From the NCBI GenBank assembly GCA_016218065.1, contig JACRFA010000050.1, positions 1 through 32,430 on the forward strand: a DNA stretch of 32,430 nt, in the 5' to 3' direction. The notes under the pieces were generated by a model that ran no database searches, was not told the origin of the DNA, and saw only the letters and a program-made list of their open reading frames with translations. Within the stretch, counting starts at the first letter, position 1. Each line of letters starts with the position of its first letter. This DNA is from Ignavibacteriota bacterium (GTDB taxonomy: Bacteria; Bacteroidota; Ignavibacteria; UBA10030; UBA6906). Of the stretch, positions 8,501 through 17,100 are shown piece by piece. The position numbers were made by a program, and so were the translations under genes.

Positions 8501-11500
8501 GTCATCTCATCGATCAGCAATGGCGGAACATTGACGCTTCCAACATCAAGTGATGTTCTCGTTGGTCGAGCGACAGTGGACGTGTTGACGAACAAGACGC
8601 TTAGCTCTCCGGTGATCTCGACCATCGTTAACTCCGGCACATTGACACTGCCAACGGCGACCGACATTCTTGTTGGGAGAGCGACAGCCGACCCTCTGAC
8701 CAACAAAACAATCATCGGAACGACAAACACGGTTGCTGCTTCACAACTGCGGACCTCGGGTTCCGACGTCGTTGTGAGCAGCGCGGCCGCACCCACTGCG
8801 GGACAGGTGCTGACCGCCACGTCGGGGACGGCAGCGGCGTGGCAATCGCCCACCGTGAGCAGTGCGCCGTTCAGTGATGCAACAGCATTAGTGAAGAACA
8901 GTGCAGATCAATCGAAGCTCGTGAGAGTTGATGTCGCAGGAGCAACAACAGGAACAACAACTACACTCGATGTAAACCAGACTGCAAATCGCACGCTCAC
9001 TCTTCCCGATGCTACGACAACGCTCGTCGGTACTGACGTGACGCAAACACTCACCGGCAAGACGCTGATTACCCCAAGTATTGCATCGATCAATAACGGC
9101 GGACTGCTTACGCTGCCAACATCGACAGACAATCTCGTGGGGCGAGCGACAAACGATGCATTGACGAATAAGACCATCACGGGAGCAACGAACACCGTTG
9201 CTGCTTCGCAACTGCGGACGACTACCGCCGATGTCAACGTCAGCGGAGCTGTTGCGCCAACGTCCGGACAGGTACTCACGGCAACATCCGGCACATCTGC
9301 CACGTGGCAGACCCCGGCAGTAAACGGTTCGCCCTTCACCGACGCAACAGCAATCATAAAGGCAAACGCCGACCCAACAAAGCTCGTGCAAATTGTTGTC
9401 AGCGCTGCGGCGACAAACACAAAAACCACGATCAATGCAAGCCAAACCGCCAATCGTGCAATTAACCTTCCGGATGCAAACACAACACTCGTTGGTACAG
9501 ACGTTGCGCAGACGCTCACGAGCAAGACGCTGACCTCGCCCATCATCTCGACAATCTCCAACGCAGGAACGCTGACGCTGCCAACATCAACGGATGTGTT
9601 GGTAGGAAGAACAACGACGGATGTTCTGACGAACAAATCCATCACGGGTCCGACGAACACGGTTGCTGCTTCACAACTCCGTTCGAGCGGCTCCGATGTA
9701 GTGGTGAGCACAGCAGCAGCGCCTAATACCGGACAAGTCTTGACGGCAACATCAGCGACCGCCGCTTCATGGCAAACACCGACGAGCAGCCAGTGGACAA
9801 CCAGCAGCCCGAATATCTACTTCAACACAGGGAACGTTGGCATCGGCACTGCGACGCCAGCGTACAAGTTGGACGTGAATGGACTAGGGTTCTTCCATTC
9901 AAATTTGCAGACCGACGGACAACTGTATCTCTCGACAGGCATGTTGTCAACCAATAGTACGTCGAACTCCCTTCGGTTTGGAATCAATGATGTAGAGAAA
10001 GTGAGGATCCTTCCGAACGGCAACGTCGGGCTTGGGACGACAAATCCGATCGACAAGCTCGAACTGTTCGGTACCAACGCTGCACTCAGATTCACGCGTG
10101 ACGATGGTGCGAAGTTCGGACAGATGTTCTATGATGGCGCCGATTTGGTTATCAGGCAGCCGAGCGGTGACGGGGTATCGATTCAGAATTCTGCCGGCAG
10201 TTCACTCTTCTATTTCACACCGGGAGGAAACCTTGGGATTGGCAGCACGACACCATCGCAAAAACTTGATGTGAACGGTACGGTGAAAATGACCGGCTTC
10301 AATCTCAGCGGGGGTGCGAGCGGAAAGGTTCTTACATCTGACGCATCGGGAAACGGCACATGGCAAACACCCGCGACAAGCCAGTGGACGACACACGGAT
10401 CTGATATTTACTACAATAGTGCGGGTAGAGTTGGCATTGGAACGATACCATCACAAACACTTGATGTGAACGGCAACATCGAACTACCTGCTACGACCGC
10501 AACGACTGGCATCATTTACAAAGGTAGCAATCGATTCATACATTCGTTCGGATCGAACAACCTTTTTGCTGGAGAGAATGCTGGCAACTTCACGATGACT
10601 GGCGGGAATAACACGGCTACTGGATCTGAGGCGCTTAACGCAAATACAACGGGAGGCACCAACACTGCGGTTGGCTCCCGTGCGCTGACGAGTAACACAA
10701 CCGGATATAACAACACTGCCTGCGGTGCGGATGCGCTCGTGTCAAACACCATTGGGTGGTCCAATGCGGCAGTTGGGCTCTCTGTGCTACGACAAAACAT
10801 CACTGGGTCTAATAATGCTGGATTTGGAAATAGCGCACTTCAGTACAACAGTGATGGAACTGCAAATTCCGCGATTGGCATTGGGGCTCTCCAGCTCAAT
10901 ACGAACGGAAACAGTAATACGGCGATTGGCTATGGTGCAATGGGCTCCATGACGACCGGTACTGGCAATACGTCGCTTGGTGCCTCTAGCGGCGTTGCAT
11001 CATCTGGCCTCACTAATGCAACTGCGATCGGTTACAACGCCACAGTGGCCCAAAGCAATTCGCTCGTGCTTGGCGGAACAGGCTCCTATTCCGTTAAGGT
11101 TGGCATTGGAACGCAGACGCCCTCACAAACGCTGGATGTTGTCGGCACAGCGACGATGACGGGGAACGTCGGGATTGGGACGACAACGCCAGCGCAGAAG
11201 CTCGACGTGAATGGCAACATCAAAATCCCCACCACCACAGCATCAACTGGGATTATCTACCAAGGAAGCAATCGTCTCATACATTCATTCGGAACCGGAA
11301 CGTATAACTTCTTTGCTGGTGTCGGTGCAGGAAATCTCACTATGTCCGGTAGTGGGGGAAACACAGGTGTAGGTACACAGGTACTCGAGTCGAATACCAT
11401 TGGTGCTGGCAATACGGCAACTGGTATCTTTACACTTCGAGATAATACCAGCGGGTCTGCCAATACTGCTAATGGCACTGCTGCACTCCGAAGCAATACT

Positions 11501-12223
11501 ACTGGCATCAACAACACCGCTGTTGGCAACAACGCGCTCGTCTTCAATACCAGTGGTGGTGAGAATACGGCTGTTGGTTATCAGGCGCTCCAGAACAATA
11601 CAATAGGGGAATCCAACACTGCGTTGGGTGACTTTGCACTTGGATCGAATTCGACTGGCAACTACAATACGGCCATCGGGTTTGGTGCAAATGTCTGGGC
11701 TAATAACCTCAGTAATGCCACTGCAATCGGTTACGGTGCCATCGTGAATGCAAGCAACAAAGTCCGCATCGGCAATTCCTCGGTAACCTACATCGAAGGT
11801 CAGGTTGCATTCACAGCTTCATCCGACTCAACGAAAAAGGAAAATCACCGCGCAGTTGACGGCGAAGAAACACTAAGCAAGTTGAGACAAATGAAGGTCG
11901 GTAGCTGGAACTTCAAGGGACATGACCCATTGAGGTTTCGTCATTACGGTCCCATGGCGCAAGAGTGGTTCTCACTCTTTGGTCGTGATAAGGTCGGCAC
12001 ATTCGGCAACGATACGACTCTCAGTTCGGGCGACGTGGACGGGATCAGCCTCATAGCGATCAAAGCTCTTGAGAAGCGAACCGTCGAACAGGAACAAACA
12101 ATCGAAGCGTTGCGGGCAGAGTTGAAATCTATGAATGCGAAGCTTGAGCATATACAGGCTGTGTTGCAGAGAGAAACTTCATCGGACAATGCAGTGAAAG
12201 TCTCCGAACTGGACACGAAGTGA
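5591..12223 (+). CDS. Giant secreted fibre with YadA-like blocks and S74 chaperone domain
   Basis: A 2210-residue protein starting at ATG 5591 after AAAGGAG. The signal peptide is about 1-26 (ending SLYAQ). The next segment (NSAMLDVSSTTKGLLVPRM, about 35-55) is a common N-terminal motif of Bacteroidetes fibre proteins. A first block of about eight ~17-residue YadA-head-like repeats (GxNTAxGxxAL) lies at about 147-333. Five long tail-fibre-like modules (GTDVAQTLTNKT ... GQVLTATSGTAAAWQTP) follow, mixed with GNVGIGTxxP motifs. Second and third YadA-like blocks lie at about 1640-1834 and 1890-2066. A peptidase S74 chaperone domain starts near 2075 with Ser2078-Asp and Lys2083, the spacing of the known Ser/Lys self-cleavage pair. 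A coiled coil ends the protein. By family knowledge it trimerises and the last ~133 residues are cut off. It lacks a T9SS tail, unlike its neighbours, so its export route is unknown. It probably forms an operon with the gene at 12256 (32-bp gap). Confidence 0.9.
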   Translation: MDRKRTIFSILALVLLCAAPLSLYAQGVSINSTGVAADNSAMLDVSSTTKGLLVPRMLSSERTAIFQPATGLIVFQTDAPSGFYYNAGTSTSPTWVLLIAGATAGTPDNVPNAIVQRNASGGFAAGTITADSNIVLSSITTATRGQIRQGSSPLVHSYGTDNFFAGPNAGNFTMTGPGGNTSVGKQALQSNTTGSENTATGTKALQFNSTGWRNTAIGLAALNVNSTGSNNTASGVGALWSNLTADNNSAYGYMALQYNQTGAGNTAVGANALRNYNAGNRNTAIGYLADITLNGLSNATVIGYNAKVAASNSLVLGGTGSDAVKVGIGTTTPSQTLDVVGTAKMTGFNLSTNAGAGKVLTSDATGVGTWENAVTPPFSDASALLKNNTDVTKLLSFNLSGITTGTTRTLTVPDANTTLVGTDVAQTLTNKTITGATNTVAASQLGTTGSDVVVSGAAAPTQGQVLTATSGTAAAWQTPLSSQWTTSGSDIFYNTGKVGIGTSSPGQLFHLFGSAGAVEPMIESGNSRVGLQLKGGQTDDANWTLYSGYPAAGDFTIRESGVSNHFLVKKTTGNVGIGVANPAAKLEVAGAIRSKASTDQIQFQSYDQVGKTWRIGTNLGSSGLNRNFAIWESDLGNALLIRQSDGNVGIGTTNPGYKLEVSGSGYFGSNLQTNGKLYLSTGMMTSNSASNALRFGINDVEKLRIDASGNVGIGTTTPGSALDIVGTAKMTGFTLGTGAGAGKVLTSDVSGIGTWQTPVAGSNPPFSDASALMKNGDDETKLLSFNLSGIATGTTRTLTVPNANTTIVGTDIAQTLTNKTLTAPVISTISNTGILTLPISTDVLVGRTTTDALTNKTITGATNIIAASQLRTTGSDVEVSAAAAPTVGQVLTATSATAANWQTPVAGSNPPFSDGSALLKASGDATKQAIISASGISTGTTRTFILPNANTTLVGTDVAQTLTNKTLTSPVISSISNGGTLTLPTSSDVLVGRATVDVLTNKTLSSPVISTIVNSGTLTLPTATDILVGRATADPLTNKTIIGTTNTVAASQLRTSGSDVVVSSAAAPTAGQVLTATSGTAAAWQSPTVSSAPFSDATALVKNSADQSKLVRVDVAGATTGTTTTLDVNQTANRTLTLPDATTTLVGTDVTQTLTGKTLITPSIASINNGGLLTLPTSTDNLVGRATNDALTNKTITGATNTVAASQLRTTTADVNVSGAVAPTSGQVLTATSGTSATWQTPAVNGSPFTDATAIIKANADPTKLVQIVVSAAATNTKTTINASQTANRAINLPDANTTLVGTDVAQTLTSKTLTSPIISTISNAGTLTLPTSTDVLVGRTTTDVLTNKSITGPTNTVAASQLRSSGSDVVVSTAAAPNTGQVLTATSATAASWQTPTSSQWTTSSPNIYFNTGNVGIGTATPAYKLDVNGLGFFHSNLQTDGQLYLSTGMLSTNSTSNSLRFGINDVEKVRILPNGNVGLGTTNPIDKLELFGTNAALRFTRDDGAKFGQMFYDGADLVIRQPSGDGVSIQNSAGSSLFYFTPGGNLGIGSTTPSQKLDVNGTVKMTGFNLSGGASGKVLTSDASGNGTWQTPATSQWTTHGSDIYYNSAGRVGIGTIPSQTLDVNGNIELPATTATTGIIYKGSNRFIHSFGSNNLFAGENAGNFTMTGGNNTATGSEALNANTTGGTNTAVGSRALTSNTTGYNNTACGADALVSNTIGWSNAAVGLSVLRQNITGSNNAGFGNSALQYNSDGTANSAIGIGALQLNTNGNSNTAIGYGAMGSMTTGTGNTSLGASSGVASSGLTNATAIGYNATVAQSNSLVLGGTGSYSVKVGIGTQTPSQTLDVVGTATMTGNVGIGTTTPAQKLDVNGNIKIPTTTASTGIIYQGSNRLIHSFGTGTYNFFAGVGAGNLTMSGSGGNTGVGTQVLESNTIGAGNTATGIFTLRDNTSGSANTANGTAALRSNTTGINNTAVGNNALVFNTSGGENTAVGYQALQNNTIGESNTALGDFALGSNSTGNYNTAIGFGANVWANNLSNATAIGYGAIVNASNKVRIGNSSVTYIEGQVAFTASSDSTKKENHRAVDGEETLSKLRQMKVGSWNFKGHDPLRFRHYGPMAQEWFSLFGRDKVGTFGNDTTLSSGDVDGISLIAIKALEKRTVEQEQTIEALRAELKSMNAKLEHIQAVLQRETSSDNAVKVSELDTK
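6029..6590 (+). repeat. YadA-like repeat block 1 in the fibre gene
   Basis: About eight ~51-bp units encoding GxNTAxGxxALxxNxTG. The block opens with a HSYGTDNFFAG segment and closes with SNSLVLGGTGS and GIGTTTPSQTLDVVGTAKM, a frame shared with the later blocks. Confidence 0.8.
6715..9780 (+). repeat. Five tandem-like fibre modules in the fibre gene
   Basis: Copies begin near 6715, 7882, 8320, 8865 and 9328 with PFSDA/PFSDG/PFTDA and end with QVLTATS plus AxWQ(T/S)P. They range from about 310 to 530 bp; the third contains an extra half-module with a repeated DVLVGR/DILVGR segment. Between copies 1 and 2 lie GNVGIG-containing spacer segments. DNA similarity between modules is obvious but imperfect. 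Confidence 0.75.
10503..11095 (+). repeat. YadA-like repeat block 2 in the fibre gene
   Basis: About nine ~51-bp units, opening with FIHSFGSNNLFAGENAGNFT and closing with SNSLVLGGTGS. One unit contains a Cys (NNTACGADAL), unusual for this block type. Confidence 0.8.
11245..11790 (+). repeat. YadA-like repeat block 3 in the fibre gene
   Basis: About eight units, opening with LIHSFGTGTYNFFAG. It ends NASNKVRIGNSSVTYIEGQV instead of the LVLGGTGS closure, leading straight into the S74 chaperone. Confidence 0.8.
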
Positions 12224-12255
12224 ACAGCAGGTGCACTTGAAAGGACAGCATCACC

Positions 12256-13884
12256 ATGAAACCGAAACGTAAAACCAACTGGCTCATCCTCGCACTGCTG
12301 CTCTTTGCCGCGTGGGCGACACGCCTTGACGCGCAGGAGGTTGAGAAAGTGCCGGAGAAGGTTAAGGATAAGATTGAGGGAAAGAGAAAGGTTGAGACTG
12401 AGGTTCAGGTTGAGAAGAAAGCTGTTGGTCGCGAAACCGATCCTGACGATGCGCGAGCTGTCGATCAGGAAAAGATCCGTCCGAAAGAAAAAGAGAAGCA
12501 CAGCCCCCCTTCACGCGACAACCCGCTTTCTGTACCCGCCGATTTTGTGGTGGGAGGAGGAACGCAGGTGATGCTCAAGAACGGCGCGCAGTTGTCGATG
12601 GGTGGCAATCTCATGAGTGGCGGGGTAATCTCATCCGTCGGCGGCTCGGCAGTATGTTTCAACGGAGTCGATCAAACGCTGAGCGGTGTGCCGGTGCTGG
12701 ACACGCTCGATGTTTGCAGCAGCGGAACGCTCACGCTCAGCAACTCCGTAACAGTAAACGGCAGGCTGGTGCTCACAAGCGGAGAGCTGACCACCGGCAG
12801 TAATACCCTCACGGTCGCCAACACCGATCCCGGCGCAGTCTCGATACCGACAGACGGCGGCAGCATCAATGGCACCATCATCAGGTCGATTGCTGCAGGT
12901 GCGTCGGGGCTGTATCAATTCACCAACGACAGCACGTACCTCCAACTGGATGGCTCGTTGGCAGCGCCGCTCAGCGTCACCATCACGGCGTATCCGAACA
13001 CGTTTCCGCCTGCCGGAAACACATCGGGCGCAATCAAACGCCATTACACCGTCACGCCGAGCGGCGCACTCAATGCCTACAAGTTCTCACTCGCCTGGGA
13101 TCGCGCAACGGAAAACCCGCACGCTGTGTCGGTAATGGTTTTGATTCTCTACCGGAACACCGGCGGCACTCTCTGGACGCCCGAAGGCGGCGTGCCCAGT
13201 ACGTTCAACCAGGGCACATGCCACAACGTGTGGATCGGCCCGATCAACCAATGGTCCAATTGGGCGATCGGCTCATCGTTCTCACCGCTGCCTGTTCAGC
13301 TCGCATCGTTTACGGCGGTGGAACTCGCGGGCCGCGGCGTGTTGCTGCGGTGGCGAACGCTCAGCGAGACGAACAACTACGGCTTCTTTGTGCAGCGAAA
13401 GAATAATGGATTGTTGGATGGTTGGATGGATGTGCCGAACGGCTTCGTTGCGGGTCATGGTACGACACTGGAGCCACACGACTATGAGTTCCGCGATTCA
13501 ACAGTCGGCATCGGCAGATGGTCGTATCGATTGCGCCAGGTGGACATCGACGGAACCGAACACTTCAGCGATGCCATCGACGTGCGGGTGCTGACTGCTG
13601 TGCGTGAGTCGGCGCCGCTTGTGTACTCGCTTGCGCAGAACTACCCGAATCCGTTCAACCCATCGACGACCATCAAGTTCAGCGTCGAGCGGACGGGGCG
13701 CGCGGTGATAGAAATGTACAACATACTCGGCCAACGCGTGATGACGCTCTTCGACGAAGTCGCGGAGGCGGGACAGTACTACACGGTTCGGTGGAACGCA
13801 AACGGAATTGCGAGCGGGATGTACATCTACCGGCTGCAGTCCGGAAGTTTTTCGAGCGTGAAGAAATTGGTTGTACTCAAGTAA
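12256..13884 (+). CDS. T9SS cargo protein with charged N-terminal segment
   Basis: A 542-residue protein; ATG 12256 is preceded by GAAAGGA (12239-12245). The signal peptide is about 1-26 (LDAQ end). Residues 27-92 are almost entirely Lys/Glu/Arg/Asp/Pro-rich and look like an extended or coiled stalk. Residues about 93-340 are a Thr/Ser/Gly-rich beta region with no identified enzyme motif. From residue 345 (LPVQLASF) comes the interdomain common before T9SS tails, then QNYPNPFNPSTTIKF (about 461) and a C-terminal beta domain ending VKKLVVLK. By family knowledge the tail directs export through the type IX system and attachment to the surface. It is 32 bp after the fibre gene and probably co-transcribed with it; it could help anchor the fibre (inference). 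Its tail region is nearly identical to that of the next gene. Confidence 0.88.
   Translation: MKPKRKTNWLILALLLFAAWATRLDAQEVEKVPEKVKDKIEGKRKVETEVQVEKKAVGRETDPDDARAVDQEKIRPKEKEKHSPPSRDNPLSVPADFVVGGGTQVMLKNGAQLSMGGNLMSGGVISSVGGSAVCFNGVDQTLSGVPVLDTLDVCSSGTLTLSNSVTVNGRLVLTSGELTTGSNTLTVANTDPGAVSIPTDGGSINGTIIRSIAAGASGLYQFTNDSTYLQLDGSLAAPLSVTITAYPNTFPPAGNTSGAIKRHYTVTPSGALNAYKFSLAWDRATENPHAVSVMVLILYRNTGGTLWTPEGGVPSTFNQGTCHNVWIGPINQWSNWAIGSSFSPLPVQLASFTAVELAGRGVLLRWRTLSETNNYGFFVQRKNNGLLDGWMDVPNGFVAGHGTTLEPHDYEFRDSTVGIGRWSYRLRQVDIDGTEHFSDAIDVRVLTAVRESAPLVYSLAQNYPNPFNPSTTIKFSVERTGRAVIEMYNILGQRVMTLFDEVAEAGQYYTVRWNANGIASGMYIYRLQSGSFSSVKKLVVLK
13291..13789 (+). repeat. 499-bp near-identical tail segment, copy 1
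   Basis: Aligned without gaps to 17022-17520, it has 12 mismatches in 499 positions (97.6% identity). It runs from the CCTGTTCAGC of the LPVQLASF linker to ACACGGTTC, after which the last ~31 codons diverge. Confidence 0.92.
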
Positions 13885-13902
13885 GAAAGCTCTGTCGCTA
13901 TT

Positions 13903-13935
13903 CGGTGGCCGTCGCCTTGCACGTGCCGGTCACCG
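13903..13935 (+). terminator. Possible terminator hairpin after the fibre operon
   Basis: CGGTGGCCG (13903-13911) pairs with CGGTCACCG (13927-13935), with one G-T pair and a 14-nt loop, 18 nt after the stop codon. No strong T-run follows, so termination is not certain. Confidence 0.35.
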
Positions 13936-14017
13936 CAAACTGTTCGTTCTAATAATTCAATCCTGCGCGACGTGGCTTGATGCAAAAGTCAGGCGTTGCC
14001 GATATGTTCTTTCCGTC

Positions 14018-14047
14018 ATCCCGTCCCGGCTCTGTCGGGATCGGGAT
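14018..14047. repeat. GC-rich inverted repeat before the beta-helix gene
   Basis: ATCCCGTCCCG (14018-14028) and CGGGATCGGGAT (14036-14047) are complementary apart from one inserted base, around a 7-nt loop. No T-run follows. The core TCCCGGCTCTGTCGGGA resembles a weaker motif at 17767-17780. It is probably a dispersed short palindrome. Apart from this and the hairpin at 13903, the 281-bp gap 13885-14165 shows nothing else clear. Confidence 0.55.
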
Positions 14048-14165
14048 CCTCTCTCAATCATACCGTCGACTTCCTTCTAAAGCTGCGCTGCGGCAGTTCA
14101 TAGCATGCAACACCGACGACACGCAGCCGTGTCATGGCAAATTAACAATACAACACGGAGGTACC

Positions 14166-17100
14166 ATGTGTACCAGAAACAGAATTCTCCTTCTGCTCGC
14201 GGCAGCGCTTGCAATTGTTACGAATACTACGCTTGGCCAGGCGCTGAGCGGCACGAAAACCATCGGCCCGACAGGTAACTACACCGCTATCGGTGCGGCG
14301 ATCCTCGACATTCAGACCCAAGGCCTATCCGGCCCTCTGATCCTGGAACTTCAGTCAACATACGTAAGCACTGTCGAGACATTCCCGCTTGTGTTCTCGG
14401 GATTGCCGACGAGTGCGACGAACACACTCACACTGCGACCAACAACCGGAGCAACTGGCCTCTCCATCGTGGGGGCGGCTTATCCAACGATAGTCGCTCT
14501 GGACGGAGTTGATTATTTCACTATCGATGGACGACCGGGTGGAACAGGAACATCCAGGGAGCTTGCGATCGAGAACTCAGCGGCTGGTAATGCTATGCGG
14601 TTCCTCAACGATGCCTGCTATAACAGACTCATGTATCTCATCCTACGAGCTACTGGTGGAGCCCCGATAGTGGGTTTCAGCACTACCACGGGCACCACGG
14701 GTAATGATAATAACTGCATCGACTTCTGCGACTTAAGGGACGGTCTGTCATATCCAAGCACCGGAATAGAGTCGTACGGCTCGACTGGAACGCCTGCACA
14801 GTACAACAGCAACGATACTATCTCCAATTGCAGCATTTTCAATTTCAGGCAACATATGTTTAATGGAGGGGCAGGCGTCGTCCTGTGGAGTGGTAACAGC
14901 GATTGGATCATAACAGGGAACAGCGTGTACCAAACCGCGCCAATACTTTCTGGAGCTTCGGGGTACGGGTTGTGGTATCAAGGTATTCGTATTAGTGGTG
15001 GCAGCAACCATGTAATTTCCGGAAACTACATTGGTGGTTCGGCTCCACAAGCCGGAGGCGCGCCCTGGGCAATCACCGCGAGCCCTGCAATAACATTTGT
15101 AGGTATTTCGCTTTCGACTGACGCCGCGGCAAGCATTCAGAATAATACAATCTCAAATCTTTCGTGGAATACAAGTTCGTCTGGTATATGGGGAGGTATC
15201 TCTCTCCAGGGAGGTGGCACAAGTACGATGACGGTAATGGGCAATACGATAGGCTCGCCCACTGGCACCGGTTCCGTTCTGGTTACCTCATCTTCACAAG
15301 CGACAAGCTACGGGATTGCTATCAATGCAGCAGCTGGGGCTACGGCGAACGTCACCAACAACATCATTGGCGCGATCACGCTCATGGGAAGCTCGACCTC
15401 CGTCTCACACTCATTCCGAGGAATCGAGAATACCGGAGGCGGAATCGTCAACATCACAAACAACACCATAGGCAGCACGGCAACTGCCAATAGCATCAAC
15501 CTCATCACCTCATCAACAAGCACCACGGGACAGAGATTCGTCGGCATCAACAACACTTCCACCGGTCCCACGCTCACGATTTCCTCAAACGTCATTGCAA
15601 ACATCAACAACAACTATGTGGGGACGAATTCGGCTGGCCAAGTAATTGGAATTCTCACTTCAGGTGGCGGTTGCACGATTGCGGACAACACAGTCCGCAG
15701 CATGTCCACAACAAGCAAGAACTCAAACTCATTTGCGAGTTCTTCTGTCATCGGCATCAGTCTGACTTCAACCAATGTCGGGCAAACTGTCTCACTAAAC
15801 AGGATCTATGGCTTGACGAATACGACCTCCTCATCCGGCGTAGGAAACATTGGTCTGTTCTATAACGGGCCTACATCTGGCACGAACACAGTTACGCGAA
15901 ACATTGTGCACAGCCTTTGTCTGTCCACGCCTATCACAAGCTCTTTCATTTTCGGCATTCACGCATTCGGCGGGACGGCAAACTATCAGAACAACATTAT
16001 CCGCCTCGGCTTTGACGCTGCTGGTAACTCGATAACGACCGGATACTCGATCTACGGGATCACTGAGATGGGATCGGGAGGGACGGTCAACAACAACTAC
16101 TACTTCAACAGCATTCATATAGGAGGAACCGAAGTACTCGCTGGGGGATCATCGACGTTTGGTCTCTCGAGTGTCGGTTCACCTGGTTCTTGCCAGGTTC
16201 GCAACAATATCATCCTGAATGATCGATCCAATGCAAGCGGTTCAGCGGTCAACCATTATGCGTTCCTCCGGGAGAGCATTACCGGCGACTACAACTTCTA
16301 CCGTGCGGGCGGGAATGGTGGGGCACTAACCACTATGAATGGATCTCCCATCTCGACGCTTCCGGCGTATCAGACCTTGACAGGCCAGGAGTTGAATAGC
16401 GGTTATGGAGATCCCGCTTTCACCTCAACAACAGATTTGCATATTGATCCAGCGAATGCAAATTCTTGGAACGTCAACGGGCGCGGCATTGCCGTTGCCT
16501 CAGTTGCTAACGACTATGATGGAGATGTTCGCAGCGCTATAGTCGGAACCCCGACAGACATTGGCGCCGACGAATTTACACCATCGGCTGCGCCTCCGAA
16601 CGCAACTTCCTCCGGTGCGCCGGCAGCAGGCACAACAACTACATATACATCCGGCGGCAGAGTCGTGGCAGAGATCGTGTGGCCCGCGACGCTCCTGGCG
16701 CCAATGGATTTCCCGACTGATGTTGTTGTGAGATACTATCCGGGCGTGCCGCCTCCAGGTACGGTCAACTCCAACATCAACAGTTATTGGGATATCACGG
16801 CAACGGGTGGTTCCGGCTATACCTGTGACGTCGTTCTTCACTATTCGCCAGCCGAGTTGAACAACATTCCGGAATTGAACCTCTATATGGGAAAGACCGA
16901 TGCCACGAACGCGTGGCGGCTCGTGGAACCGAGCATCCCTAACGAAGTCGCCAACACTGTGACCGGATTAGGCGTGACTGGCTTCTCGAAGTTTACACTC
17001 ACTAACCAGAACAATGCCCTTCCTGTTCAGCTTGCATCGTTCACGGCGGTGGAGCTTGCGGGCCGCGGAGTGTTGCTGCGGTGGCGAACGCTCAGCGAGA

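Noticed and set aside
8029-9711. Long open frames on the - strand across the fibre gene (up to about 270 codons).
   Set aside because: They mirror the repetitive, biased codons of the + strand fibre gene and have no RBS or recognisable protein content.
6029-11790. Regularly spaced repeats that could suggest a CRISPR array.
   Set aside because: Units are coding, imperfect, tandem without unique spacers, and fit YadA-like protein repeats.
5591-12223. Prophage tail-fibre gene.
   Set aside because: It has a signal peptide and YadA-like blocks, and no phage capsid, tail, integrase or lysis genes lie nearby.
13401-13440. GGATGGTTGGATGGATG tract within the T9SS tail linkers (also at 17132-17171) as an inserted repeat.
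   Set aside because: It is short low-complexity coding sequence, already explained by the 499-bp shared segment; no independent evidence of insertion.
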